Source: Candidatus Bathyarchaeota archaeon
GTDB taxonomy: Archaea; Thermoproteota; Bathyarchaeia; Bathyarchaeales; DTEX01
Assembly: GCA_026414245.1 (NCBI GenBank)
Contig: JAOAJJ010000016.1
Span: 1 to 13,310, forward strand
Direction of reading: 5' to 3'
DNA length: 13,310 nucleotides
Under the pieces are notes generated by a model. It had not been told where the DNA came from. It saw nothing but the letters and a program-made list of their open reading frames with translations, and ran no database searches. Below, one piece after another: positions 1 to 7,301 of the stretch. Each line of letters starts with the position of its first letter. The stretch's first letter is position 1. The position numbers were made by a program, and so were the translations under genes.

Positions 1-185
1 CTCCTATACTGCTCTTCCTCAACGAGAGGGATACAAACCTCTATTGGAATCTCCCTATTAACAACCTTAGTTGCAAAAGCCATGCAATTCTTCTCGCCAC
101 ATTTACCACAGTTAGTCCTGGGTAGAAGCATATAAACATCTAGCGGGCTCAGCTCCCTAACACCCTTCTTAACCGCCTCACCCAT
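1..185 (-). CDS. cdhE: ACDS corrinoid iron-sulfur protein gamma subunit, N-terminal part only
   Basis: This is the first 61 codons of the large subunit of the corrinoid/Fe-S protein, which carries the methyl group from tetrahydropterin to acetyl-CoA synthase. The rest lies beyond the left edge of the window. The visible N-terminus has the family signature: a PLDVYMLLPRTNCGKCGEKNC segment region with Cys26, Cys29, Cys34 and Cys51, the four ligands of the low-potential [4Fe-4S] cluster that reactivates the corrinoid, followed by MAFATKVVNRE. The ATG at 185 follows a GGGGG/GAGG purine stretch and lies 16 nt after the cdhD stop, so it is the last visible gene of the cdh operon. The TIM barrel and corrinoid-binding domain cannot be seen here. 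The assignment rests on the Cys motif and on operon position, and both are strong. Confidence 0.93.
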   Translation of the reverse strand, partial: MGEAVKKGVRELSPLDVYMLLPRTNCGKCGEKNCMAFATKVVNREIPIEVCIPLVEEEQYR

Positions 186-201
186 AACCTCAAAACCCCC
201 T

Positions 202-1458
202 TTAGATCTTCACAGTCACCCAATCCGCTATATCCTCTGACCTAGCCCTCCCTTGCTTGAGCAGGTTTTTAACAATCTCCCTGAGAGTATGCATTGCCGC
301 CGGATGCATCATCATAAACATGTCTACTCCGGCTAAAAGCAGCGTCAGCGCTGTAATCGTCTCCCAAAGCGGGCCTCTTAGCTCCCTAGGCTCCCATTCC
401 GACCCGAGCTTCATCCAAGCTTCCCTAGCCGCCCAAGCATTAGTTGAGCCGGAAGATGTTGGATGCTGTAGCTCTGTGTCTCCCCCCAGCGCAGCTAACC
501 TAGCTCTCTCATGTATGGTGAATGAATACTCTAAGCCGTAGCCTAATGCAGCCGTCGTCAAATCCATCACTATGCTGTCCCTTGGCAGATGCTCGTAGAG
601 CCGCCTATTCAGCTCCTTAGCTCTATTTAAATCCATAGCTGTGAAGGCTAATACAACATGCCCATGTTCCCTAGCAGACTTCGCAACCTCGCCTAGAACG
701 CCAGTCTCAGCCATATCGAGCGTTAGGGAGCTCAACATAACTCTCTCCCCATGAGCGACCTCGGCAACCCTCTTAAAGACCTCAGCATCCTTTCTCGGGT
801 CTCCGCATCCGCCGACAATAACCGGGACGTCTACCGCCTGGAGAACCTCCTCAACGGTTTTCGCAGCCTCATGTGGCGGAGTATTCTTGATTAGCGGATC
901 TGTGCTAACTAAGTGAACTGTAACCATATCAGCTCCAAACTTGTCAACAGCTAGCTTAGCCCAAGCAGCCGGGTCACCTATAACTTCTTGAACATGAACC
1001 CTTAGAGCCCTCGGCAAGCTTACCTCCATATCGAATACGTCGGCTGATATGGCTGGAGGGTTAGGCGGAACCTCCTCCCACAGGTAGAAGGATGGTGCAG
1101 CCTCACCCCCAATCTTCACAACCCTACCCCTAGAGCCGCCCTCAGCCCTAGTTGCGCCGAGCTTAACCTCAACTATCCTTCCCATATATGTTTGCGTTAG
1201 GGGCTTAAACTCAGCCGCCAATATTTCCGTAGGCTTCTCCGGTAGCGCTTTAGGTGGAACTACAGCTGCTGGCGCCGGTGGAGCCGGCATGGCTTGCGGA
1301 ACCATCATCGGAATCCATATCTCAAGCTCTTCAGCCTCTATCTCAACGTCTTCGAGCTCTATCTCACCTAACTTGCTCAGCAACTCAAGGATCTTCGGGC
1401 CGAGCTTAATGAAGGCGCCGGCTTCCTCATCCCGTTTCTCCTTCTTCCCATATCCCAT
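202..1458 (-). CDS. cdhD: ACDS corrinoid protein delta subunit
   Basis: At 418 aa this is the size expected of the archaeal delta subunit, which pairs with CdhE to form the methyl-carrying corrinoid protein. Residues 1-50 form an acidic N-terminal segment (EIELEDVEIEAEELEIWIP) like that seen before the barrel in archaeal CdhD. Residues 51-76 are a Pro/Ala-rich linker. From about residue 90 the TIM-barrel region carries recognisable family segments, including RVVKIGGE, PVIVGGCGDPRKD and MDLTTAALGYGLEYSF. The barrel itself has no Fe-S motif, as expected for this subunit. The ATG is 4 nt after the cdhC stop, and an AAGGAG ribosome binding site overlaps the end of cdhC, so translation is probably coupled. 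Identity is clear from these segments and from its place between cdhC and cdhE. Confidence 0.95.
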   Translation of the reverse strand: MGYGKKEKRDEEAGAFIKLGPKILELLSKLGEIELEDVEIEAEELEIWIPMMVPQAMPAPPAPAAVVPPKALPEKPTEILAAEFKPLTQTYMGRIVEVKLGATRAEGGSRGRVVKIGGEAAPSFYLWEEVPPNPPAISADVFDMEVSLPRALRVHVQEVIGDPAAWAKLAVDKFGADMVTVHLVSTDPLIKNTPPHEAAKTVEEVLQAVDVPVIVGGCGDPRKDAEVFKRVAEVAHGERVMLSSLTLDMAETGVLGEVAKSAREHGHVVLAFTAMDLNRAKELNRRLYEHLPRDSIVMDLTTAALGYGLEYSFTIHERARLAALGGDTELQHPTSSGSTNAWAAREAWMKLGSEWEPRELRGPLWETITALTLLLAGVDMFMMMHPAAMHTLREIVKNLLKQGRARSEDIADWVTVKI

Positions 1459-1462
1459 ATCT

Positions 1463-2896
1463 TCATTTCTCCTTAACCCTAATTATCCTAACCCTTTTAG
1501 CGCGGATTTTAGCGTTCTTGAGGATGAATCTGAAGCTGCCAGCCCCAACGCCAACGGGAACTGTTAAATCGGCGGCTGGAGCCGGCGTCACGATCGCTGA
1601 TGGAATTGCGGCTGTCGGGGAAGCCTGTTTAGCCTCTTCAGCCACAGCCATAGATTTAGCGGCTTCCTCAGCGGCTTTTGCCTCCCACCTTTTAACTATA
1701 GGATGCCCCCTAGCCACTAGGAACTGCTTTAACTCTTCAACCGTCCTAGCATCCTTCTCCGTCGCTATTTTACCCACTAAGTCTTTCGGTATAAAGTCTT
1801 TAACTCTCTCTAAAACCACGGATGGAACCCATGTAACGCGTTCCCAACCGCCGTCAGCCTGCAGAAACTTTGATGAACGCATATATTCGATAGATATTCC
1901 GTGGAATCCGTCAATCTGCCTTCCACCAGCCGTTGAGTCAGCTATTGTCGAGAATGATAAGCCTATGGGCGTATTCTCAGTGAAGCCCCTGTGAACTATG
2001 CCGAATCCGTCAACCTCCGGTATATAGAAGGCTACAGCCTCAAAGCATCCGCATGATGTATGGGGATAGCCGAACGCTGAATAAAGCCAGACACGCTGTA
2101 TCTCGCCACCAGACTTCATCTTGACAATCTGATTGACGCCCTCATATTCACCCCTTAACGGGTCTAAATGCTCACCCTTCTCTACCCTAAATATTGGTCC
2201 CTTAGGGTCTACTCTGGCAGCTGCCCTGCCATCAAACCAGCTTATCGCCCCGCAGTTTGAATACCTCTGGGGCGTGATTATGCATACATGCGTCGGCGCA
2301 AAAGATTGGCATAATGTGCAGCCGTAGAAGGCGTCAACCTCCTCGTCTTTAAGTCCTCTGGCTCTTGCGTCCCGCCTCTCATATACTTCCATCGCTTCTT
2401 TAAATTTCTCTTTAACCTTCTCCGGATCGGTTATAAACGTTATCTGTATCTTCTCGATTATCGGCAGCTCGCTTTTAAAAAGCCTCTGGAGAACCTTCCC
2501 AATATAAACAAACGAGTCCAAGCCTTTTTCAAACGACTTCTTGCTGATCCTTATCCAAATATCGTATCTCTGATTTAGATGCATTACACCCTCGATGTAA
2601 TTGACGTATTCATGTATACGCCGCTCTATCACGCCTTCAATATCCTCTTCAAGATCCTTGCCCGCAACCTCGATAAATATGCCGAATGGATAAGATTTCT
2701 TCTCTAAATCCTTTATGTCCGGGCCGATTATCGTTATCTTTCCATCTTCAACCTCATCCATCCCGCGAACCTTGACTAGCTCGAATTTATGCTCCACTCT
2801 TGGCCCGCCGAGCTCCGTGTATGCGTCCTGCCATCTTATTCTCTCTCCCTCGTAAATTACGCCTACGTCGACCGGTATATCTGCAAACATTGACAT
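1463..2896 (-). CDS. cdhC: ACDS beta subunit, acetyl-CoA synthase
   Basis: CdhC makes or cleaves acetyl-CoA from CO, a corrinoid-bound methyl group and CoA at the A-cluster. All A-cluster ligands are visible. Cys193, Cys196, Cys205 and Cys215 (spacing C-x2-C-x8-C-x9-C) match the [4Fe-4S] ligands, and the Cys282-Gly-Cys284 motif inside HTSCGCFE supplies the distal Ni ligands. At 477 aa it is the short archaeal form, without the N-terminal CODH-binding domain of bacterial AcsB. Residues 405-447 are an Ala/Pro/Glu-rich linker leading to a basic tail (FRFILKNAKIRAKRVRI) that archaeal CdhC proteins share. The ATG lies 1 nt after the stop of the NuoF-CdhB gene. All catalytic residues are present, so it should be functional. 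Confidence 0.97.
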   Translation of the reverse strand: MSMFADIPVDVGVIYEGERIRWQDAYTELGGPRVEHKFELVKVRGMDEVEDGKITIIGPDIKDLEKKSYPFGIFIEVAGKDLEEDIEGVIERRIHEYVNYIEGVMHLNQRYDIWIRISKKSFEKGLDSFVYIGKVLQRLFKSELPIIEKIQITFITDPEKVKEKFKEAMEVYERRDARARGLKDEEVDAFYGCTLCQSFAPTHVCIITPQRYSNCGAISWFDGRAAARVDPKGPIFRVEKGEHLDPLRGEYEGVNQIVKMKSGGEIQRVWLYSAFGYPHTSCGCFEAVAFYIPEVDGFGIVHRGFTENTPIGLSFSTIADSTAGGRQIDGFHGISIEYMRSSKFLQADGGWERVTWVPSVVLERVKDFIPKDLVGKIATEKDARTVEELKQFLVARGHPIVKRWEAKAAEEAAKSMAVAEEAKQASPTAAIPSAIVTPAPAADLTVPVGVGAGSFRFILKNAKIRAKRVRIIRVKEK

Positions 2897-2897
2897 G

Positions 2898-5339
2898 CTA
2901 CATGCGCCTCTCGAGCTGTGAAGTTATATTCACTATGAAGTTAACCCACTCTTTAATGTTTAGGTTCGGCAGAGACCAGTTTGCCTGCGGATTATATTTA
3001 TTATCCAAGTTAACGGTTATCAAATTAGTGGCAAAGTGCTTCAGCGCCGATAAAACCTCAAAAAGCATATAGTAGGGAAAACCTATAAATAACGCCATGT
3101 CATGGGGCCCTCCGCCGTCAACCCCAGCCCATTTGGCGTCGGTTAACTTGTTTCCTATCTCCATCAGAGACATTAACGCAGCGGGTTTATAGTTTCTATT
3201 GATGAATTCTCTAGCCACACGAGCCGACGCCACCACCGGGATATGGGTTTTGCTGGCGAAATCGATAACGTAGTCTATTAGCTTCTTTCCATCCAACTCA
3301 ACTTCGGCGACAGAGTTACCTACAACCAGAATAGGGCGACTGGCCTTCTGTATTATATTTGCAGCTACCCTGGGATTAGCTATCACCCAAGCCCTTCTTG
3401 TAACAGCAACCTCCGCCGTCTGCCAAGGTTGCTTCAGCCACCTATAATCTTCCGGCAAAATCTGCGGCGGCTCCTCACCCGATATCTTCTGCACCGCTCT
3501 ATACTCAGGCGGGCATACATCAAAGCATTGCCCACACTTCGTGCATTTACTCTGATTAATAACATGGATCTTGCCAAGATCCCCTTCAATAGCGAGGTCT
3601 GCACATACATTGTAACAAAGGTGGCAGCCAGAACACTTCTCCGGATCAATATAGAAGGTTAATAGGTCTTTACATACTAGTGCCGGGCACCTCTTATCTC
3701 TTATATGGGCTTCATACTCATCTCTAAAGTAATAAAGCGTGGTTAAAAGAGGATTCGCGGCGGTTGTACCCAACGCGCATAGAGAAGCGCTCCTCAAAAC
3801 CTCAGCCAACTCTAGAAGCGTCTTTATATCATCATCTTTTCCACGGCCGGCAACGATTTCGTCCAGTATCTTACGTGCCTGCTTTAATCCCTCACGGCAT
3901 GGCACGCATTTGCCGCAGGATTCGTCGCAAAGGAAATTGATGAAAAAGCGGGCTGCATCCACCATGCAAGTATCGGAATCCATCACGATGATTCCGCCGG
4001 AACCCATCATAGCCCCTAACCTGACGAGCTCATCGAAGTCTACAGGGGTATCCAGATATTGTTCTGGAATAAATCCTCCGGAGGGTCCTCCAACCTGGAC
4101 TGCTTTGAATTTCTTGCCGCCGCGGATCCCGCCGCCTATCTTAAATATGATTTCCCTTAAAGTTATGCCCATTGGAACCTCTATTAAACCTGTATTATTC
4201 ACTTTACCGGCTAAAGTGAATATTTTTGTGCCCTTGCTCCCCTCTGTGCCGATGGATAAGAACCATTCTGCCCCATTATTTATTATCAGAGGTATATTCG
4301 CCCATGTCTCAACATTATTAAGCACGCTGGGTTTATCCCACACGCCTTTAACCGCCGTATGCACGTATTTTGGACGGGGCTCACCAACCTTCCCCTCTAT
4401 CGCGCTCATAAGGGCGCTCGATTCGCCGGAAACAAAGGCGCCGGCTCCCCGATGAATTTTAACTTTAAATGAAAATCCTGAGCCGAGAATGTTTTCTCCT
4501 AATAACCCATATTTTTCAGCTTGCTCTATCGCAATCTGCATGTGTTTAACAGCGAGCGGATACTCTTCTCTAACATATATAAACCCCTCACTCGCACCAA
4601 CAGCATAAGCCCCGATAATTAAGCCCTCGAGAATAATATGCGGATTCCCCTCCATTAAAGCGCGGTTCGCGAAAACCCCAGGATCCCCCTCATCACAGTT
4701 GACTATGACGTATTTTGGCTCACCGGGCGCGTTACGCGCAGTCTCCCATTTTCGTCCTGTTGGAAAACCTCCTCCGCCGCGGCCGCGGATATTGGATTTT
4801 TTAACTTCTTCGAGCACTTGTTTTGGCGTCATCTCGAATAAAGCCTTGCATAGGGCGGAGTAGCCTCCGAGCGCTATATAATCCTCTATGTTCGTCGGAT
4901 CGATTTTCGCGTTGTTCTCCAGCAGAAGCCTGTTCTGAAATCGATAGAAGGGTATTTCCGATAGGTGTCTCGCTGTCTTACCCGTCACGGGGTCTCTATA
5001 AAGCAAATGTTCCAGTATCTCGTTTTTAAGCACCGTCTTCGATAATATTAGGGGGACATCGGTCGGCTTTACCCTGAAATAGAAGATTTCCTGGGGATAA
5101 ACAACGACTCGTGGACCTCCTTCACAGAAACCAAGACAGCCCGTGCATCTGATGTCAACTTTGCCCTCGAGACCCTGTTTCTTAACCATTTCTCTAAAAG
5201 CTTCTAGGACTTCTTGGGCTCCTAGGGCTTGGCATCCGGTGCTTATGCAGACTGCGATAGTGGGTTTTTTAGGGTCTCTTTTTGCAATTATTTCCCTTCT
5301 AAGTCTTTCCAAGTCAGCTGGCGAGTTAAGCCTTTTCAT
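2898..5339 (-). CDS. NuoF/HydB-like FMN diaphorase with ferredoxin domain fused to ACDS epsilon subunit (CdhB)
   Basis: This is one uninterrupted reading frame. Numbered from the GTG at 5351 (817 aa), the domains are: a thioredoxin-like [2Fe-2S] domain (about 30-110; Cys35, Cys40, Cys72, Cys76); a NuoF-type FMN/NAD(P)H domain (150-370; GRGGGGFPTGRKW at 190-202 and NCDEGDPG at 218-225); an SLBB-like region (375-440); an N3-type [4Fe-4S] site (Cys479, Cys482, Cys485, Cys525); a two-[4Fe-4S] ferredoxin (Cys573/576/579/583 and Cys603/606/609/613); and CdhB from about 638 to the end (PWQTAEV, RPILVVGN, DGKKLIDYVID, PVVASA, AALMSLMEIGNKL, FIGFPYY, LKHFA). Residues 1-620 match HydB/HndC architecture. 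CdhB is normally a separate protein of about 170 aa with a DHS-like nucleotide-binding fold. I prefer the ATG at 5339 because GGTGAG sits just upstream. The NuoE gene ends 1 nt away. The fused function is inferred. Confidence 0.9.
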   Translation of the reverse strand: MKRLNSPADLERLRREIIAKRDPKKPTIAVCISTGCQALGAQEVLEAFREMVKKQGLEGKVDIRCTGCLGFCEGGPRVVVYPQEIFYFRVKPTDVPLILSKTVLKNEILEHLLYRDPVTGKTARHLSEIPFYRFQNRLLLENNAKIDPTNIEDYIALGGYSALCKALFEMTPKQVLEEVKKSNIRGRGGGGFPTGRKWETARNAPGEPKYVIVNCDEGDPGVFANRALMEGNPHIILEGLIIGAYAVGASEGFIYVREEYPLAVKHMQIAIEQAEKYGLLGENILGSGFSFKVKIHRGAGAFVSGESSALMSAIEGKVGEPRPKYVHTAVKGVWDKPSVLNNVETWANIPLIINNGAEWFLSIGTEGSKGTKIFTLAGKVNNTGLIEVPMGITLREIIFKIGGGIRGGKKFKAVQVGGPSGGFIPEQYLDTPVDFDELVRLGAMMGSGGIIVMDSDTCMVDAARFFINFLCDESCGKCVPCREGLKQARKILDEIVAGRGKDDDIKTLLELAEVLRSASLCALGTTAANPLLTTLYYFRDEYEAHIRDKRCPALVCKDLLTFYIDPEKCSGCHLCYNVCADLAIEGDLGKIHVINQSKCTKCGQCFDVCPPEYRAVQKISGEEPPQILPEDYRWLKQPWQTAEVAVTRRAWVIANPRVAANIIQKASRPILVVGNSVAEVELDGKKLIDYVIDFASKTHIPVVASARVAREFINRNYKPAALMSLMEIGNKLTDAKWAGVDGGGPHDMALFIGFPYYMLFEVLSALKHFATNLITVNLDNKYNPQANWSLPNLNIKEWVNFIVNITSQLERRM

Positions 5340-5340
5340 C

Positions 5341-5853
5341 TTACTCACCACGTAGATGTGATATAATTTCGTTAAGAGCTTTAGGTGTTAGTAAGCCGTA
5401 ATACTTACCATTTATTTCAACAACAGGCCCTAAAGCGCAGCATCCCAGACAGTTCACTGTTTGCAGCGTAAACTTGAAGTCGCTTGTGGTTTCTCCGGCT
5501 TTAACTCCAATCGCCCGCTCCGCCGCCGTCACTATTCTTTCCGCTCCGCGTACATAGCAAGCTGTCCCCTTACATACTCTCACTAAATATTTGCCTCGAG
5601 GCTCTAGGCTTAACGCTGTATAGAAGCTCGCAACCCGGTATACTTCGCTCTCAGGAATCTTAAGCTTCTCGTTAATCCTTTTAATGGCCTCTCTAGGGAT
5701 CCAGTTGAATTCACGCTGCATATCCAGCAGCAATTGTATTAGGACGCCTCTCTGACCGACATATTTGTCTATTATCTTATCTATTTTCGCTTCATCCACC
5801 ATGATCTTCTCTCTAATTTCTCCGTTAGGCATATCCGCCAGTCCCCTCTCCAC
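5341..5853 (-). CDS. NuoE/HydC-like thioredoxin-fold [2Fe-2S] subunit
   Basis: This is the small electron-transfer subunit that pairs with NuoF-like flavoproteins in complex I, HydABC hydrogenases and NAD-linked formate dehydrogenases. Its helical N-terminal domain (KIDKIIDKYVGQRGVLIQLL, then EVYRVASFYTALSLEPRGKY) is typical. The C-terminal thioredoxin-like domain carries the [2Fe-2S] ligands Cys94-x4-Cys99 and Cys135-x3-Cys139 (CKGTAC and NCLGCCALGP). All four Cys are intact. The start is uncertain. The GTG at 5853 gives 170 aa and overlaps the previous gene by 29 nt. The ATG at 5832 overlaps it by 8 nt and the ATG at 5802 does not overlap; the family core begins near the last. The gene lies between the NuoG-FrhB and NuoF-CdhB genes, so it most likely belongs to the same complex. 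Confidence 0.92.
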   Translation of the reverse strand: MERGLADMPNGEIREKIMVDEAKIDKIIDKYVGQRGVLIQLLLDMQREFNWIPREAIKRINEKLKIPESEVYRVASFYTALSLEPRGKYLVRVCKGTACYVRGAERIVTAAERAIGVKAGETTSDFKFTLQTVNCLGCCALGPVVEINGKYYGLLTPKALNEIISHLRGE

Positions 5854-7273
5854 TCTCCCTACCGGCTAAACGCACCTCATATATTCCCTTAAGGATGGGT
5901 GCAAAATTCTTCTTAGCCCGTTCCTTCTTTAGGGCAGATAGTCTTACAACCTCTTCTATTCTAGCCTCTCTCATGGTAAGCTCGGCTTCCTCTAAAAGTT
6001 TCTTGCCTTTCTCCGTTCGAACCACTACTGTTGAGAAGCCATCTTCACTCCCCACTGAGCCGACAGAGACATCAGCATAATATGCGGGAAAATCGTTGCA
6101 GTAAACACATCCTTTTTCTATAGCGTTCTCAAGCTCCCTAACCCTGCAAGAATACTCTCTACCTTTCACTATTGCGGTAAATACTCCCCTTCGTATCTGG
6201 GTTTTTTCCACAGAGTCTAAGTCAACTCCCAAAAGCCTTTTTACCTCACTCTTAAGCTTGCCGTAGTCAAAGGCTTCATAACAGAATAGCCCGATTATCG
6301 TGATATCTAAATCTGGATGGTCTTGCTGCATCACCTGCTGAATTCTCCTAGCAGCCCTAGCTTGACATGGTGTGCCGACTACAGCTATTTTCCTCTCTCC
6401 CCCATTTATAAGCTCCTTAAGTTTCGGGACGATTTTAGCCCTGACATATTTTGTCCCACTAGCCTTCATTATGTCTTCCACATTGCTCGCTATTACGGCG
6501 TCAGAAAGATAGCCTTCAATACGTTGAACCACCACAACCTTATTGAAGAGACCTTTTTTAAGGCCTGAAATTAAGAGATAAGTGACCACTCCACCATCTT
6601 GTCCCGCAATGGGGCTCTTCGCTGAGAAGATTTCACTATAAACACCTATATGCTCGTCTCTTTTGGGCCCGGTTAGGGGTCTTAGGGTTGCGTATGTGTA
6701 GGTGCGGACTCTCCTCGAGCCGGTTGGGCATATCGTGGCGCACGCCCCGCACCCTATGCAATCCTCCGAGAACTCGTTATAGGGGGTTGTTATAACCCGC
6801 TTTACACCCCTATTCGCGAAGTTAATGGCTGAGACCCCGATGATCTCGCTACATACTCTGGTGCATAGGCCGCAAAGTATGCAGTCCTCAGATTCATCTT
6901 CCACCCAAAGATTCGTTTCTTTAATCCCATACATCGAAGCTAAATTTTTGATTCTAATCGCTTTTGGACAGCGTGCCAGCAGCAGCTCTAATATCTTTCT
7001 ACGAACATTTATTACGCTCTCAGATTTAGTGTTAACCACCAGGCCTTCTTCAGCAGGGTAATTACATGAAGTTACAATTCTTTTTCTTCCACGGGTATCC
7101 ATAATCTCCACAGAACATAGTCGGCATGCGCCGAAGGGTGTGAGAGCGCTGTGATAGCATAATGTAGGTATCTCTATGCCGAGCTGCTTCGCCACCTCTA
7201 AGAGAGAAGCGCCTCTTCGGGCTTTCACTTCGACGCCGTCTATCGTCAGCGTAACCTCGGTTTCCTCCCCCAT
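5825..7273 (-). CDS. NuoG/HydA-like iron-sulfur N-terminus fused to FrhB-type F420/flavin domain
   Basis: This 482-aa protein joins two modules. Residues 5-75 form a plant-type [2Fe-2S] domain (Cys39, Cys50, Cys53, Cys70) as in NuoG, HoxU and HydA. The segment after it, where many homologues carry a His-Cys [4Fe-4S] cluster, has only Cys102 (RCPKAIRIKNLASMYGI), so that cluster appears absent. Residues 131-182 hold two [4Fe-4S] motifs (Cys131/134/137/141 and Cys172/175/178/182). Residues 207-465 match the FrhB/FdhB family (GVYSEIFSAKS, GQDGGVV, VVGTPCQ, GCVYCNDFPAYYADVSVG), with Cys303, Cys331, Cys389 and Cys392 as likely cluster ligands. FrhB domains bind FAD and, in known archaeal enzymes, reduce or oxidise F420; some relatives use other partners. 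There is no molybdopterin or H-cluster domain. The ATG at 7273 follows GGGGGTG. I infer it supplies the F420-facing subunit of the diaphorase module. Confidence 0.88.
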   Translation of the reverse strand: MGEETEVTLTIDGVEVKARRGASLLEVAKQLGIEIPTLCYHSALTPFGACRLCSVEIMDTRGRKRIVTSCNYPAEEGLVVNTKSESVINVRRKILELLLARCPKAIRIKNLASMYGIKETNLWVEDESEDCILCGLCTRVCSEIIGVSAINFANRGVKRVITTPYNEFSEDCIGCGACATICPTGSRRVRTYTYATLRPLTGPKRDEHIGVYSEIFSAKSPIAGQDGGVVTYLLISGLKKGLFNKVVVVQRIEGYLSDAVIASNVEDIMKASGTKYVRAKIVPKLKELINGGERKIAVVGTPCQARAARRIQQVMQQDHPDLDITIIGLFCYEAFDYGKLKSEVKRLLGVDLDSVEKTQIRRGVFTAIVKGREYSCRVRELENAIEKGCVYCNDFPAYYADVSVGSVGSEDGFSTVVVRTEKGKKLLEEAELTMREARIEEVVRLSALKKERAKKNFAPILKGIYEVRLAGRESGEGTGGYA

Positions 7274-7301
7274 ACGCCACCCCCAACCCTGAAGATAACT
7301 A

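Noticed and set aside
1518..1994. Open frame of 158 codons on the plus strand opposite cdhC
   Set aside because: Antisense to conserved CdhC sequence and its Ala-rich linker; composition is that of a shadow frame.
3434..3649. Same-strand frame of 71 codons inside the NuoF-CdhB ferredoxin region
   Set aside because: The overlapping main frame carries intact ferredoxin Cys motifs there; this alternative frame has no recognisable content. I also checked it as a sign of a frameshift at the CdhB junction and found none.
3739..4455. Open frame of 238 codons on the plus strand opposite the NuoF-CdhB gene
   Set aside because: It lies wholly antisense to a strongly supported gene, has Ser/Pro/Arg-rich low-information translation, no domain and no ribosome binding site; a shadow frame.
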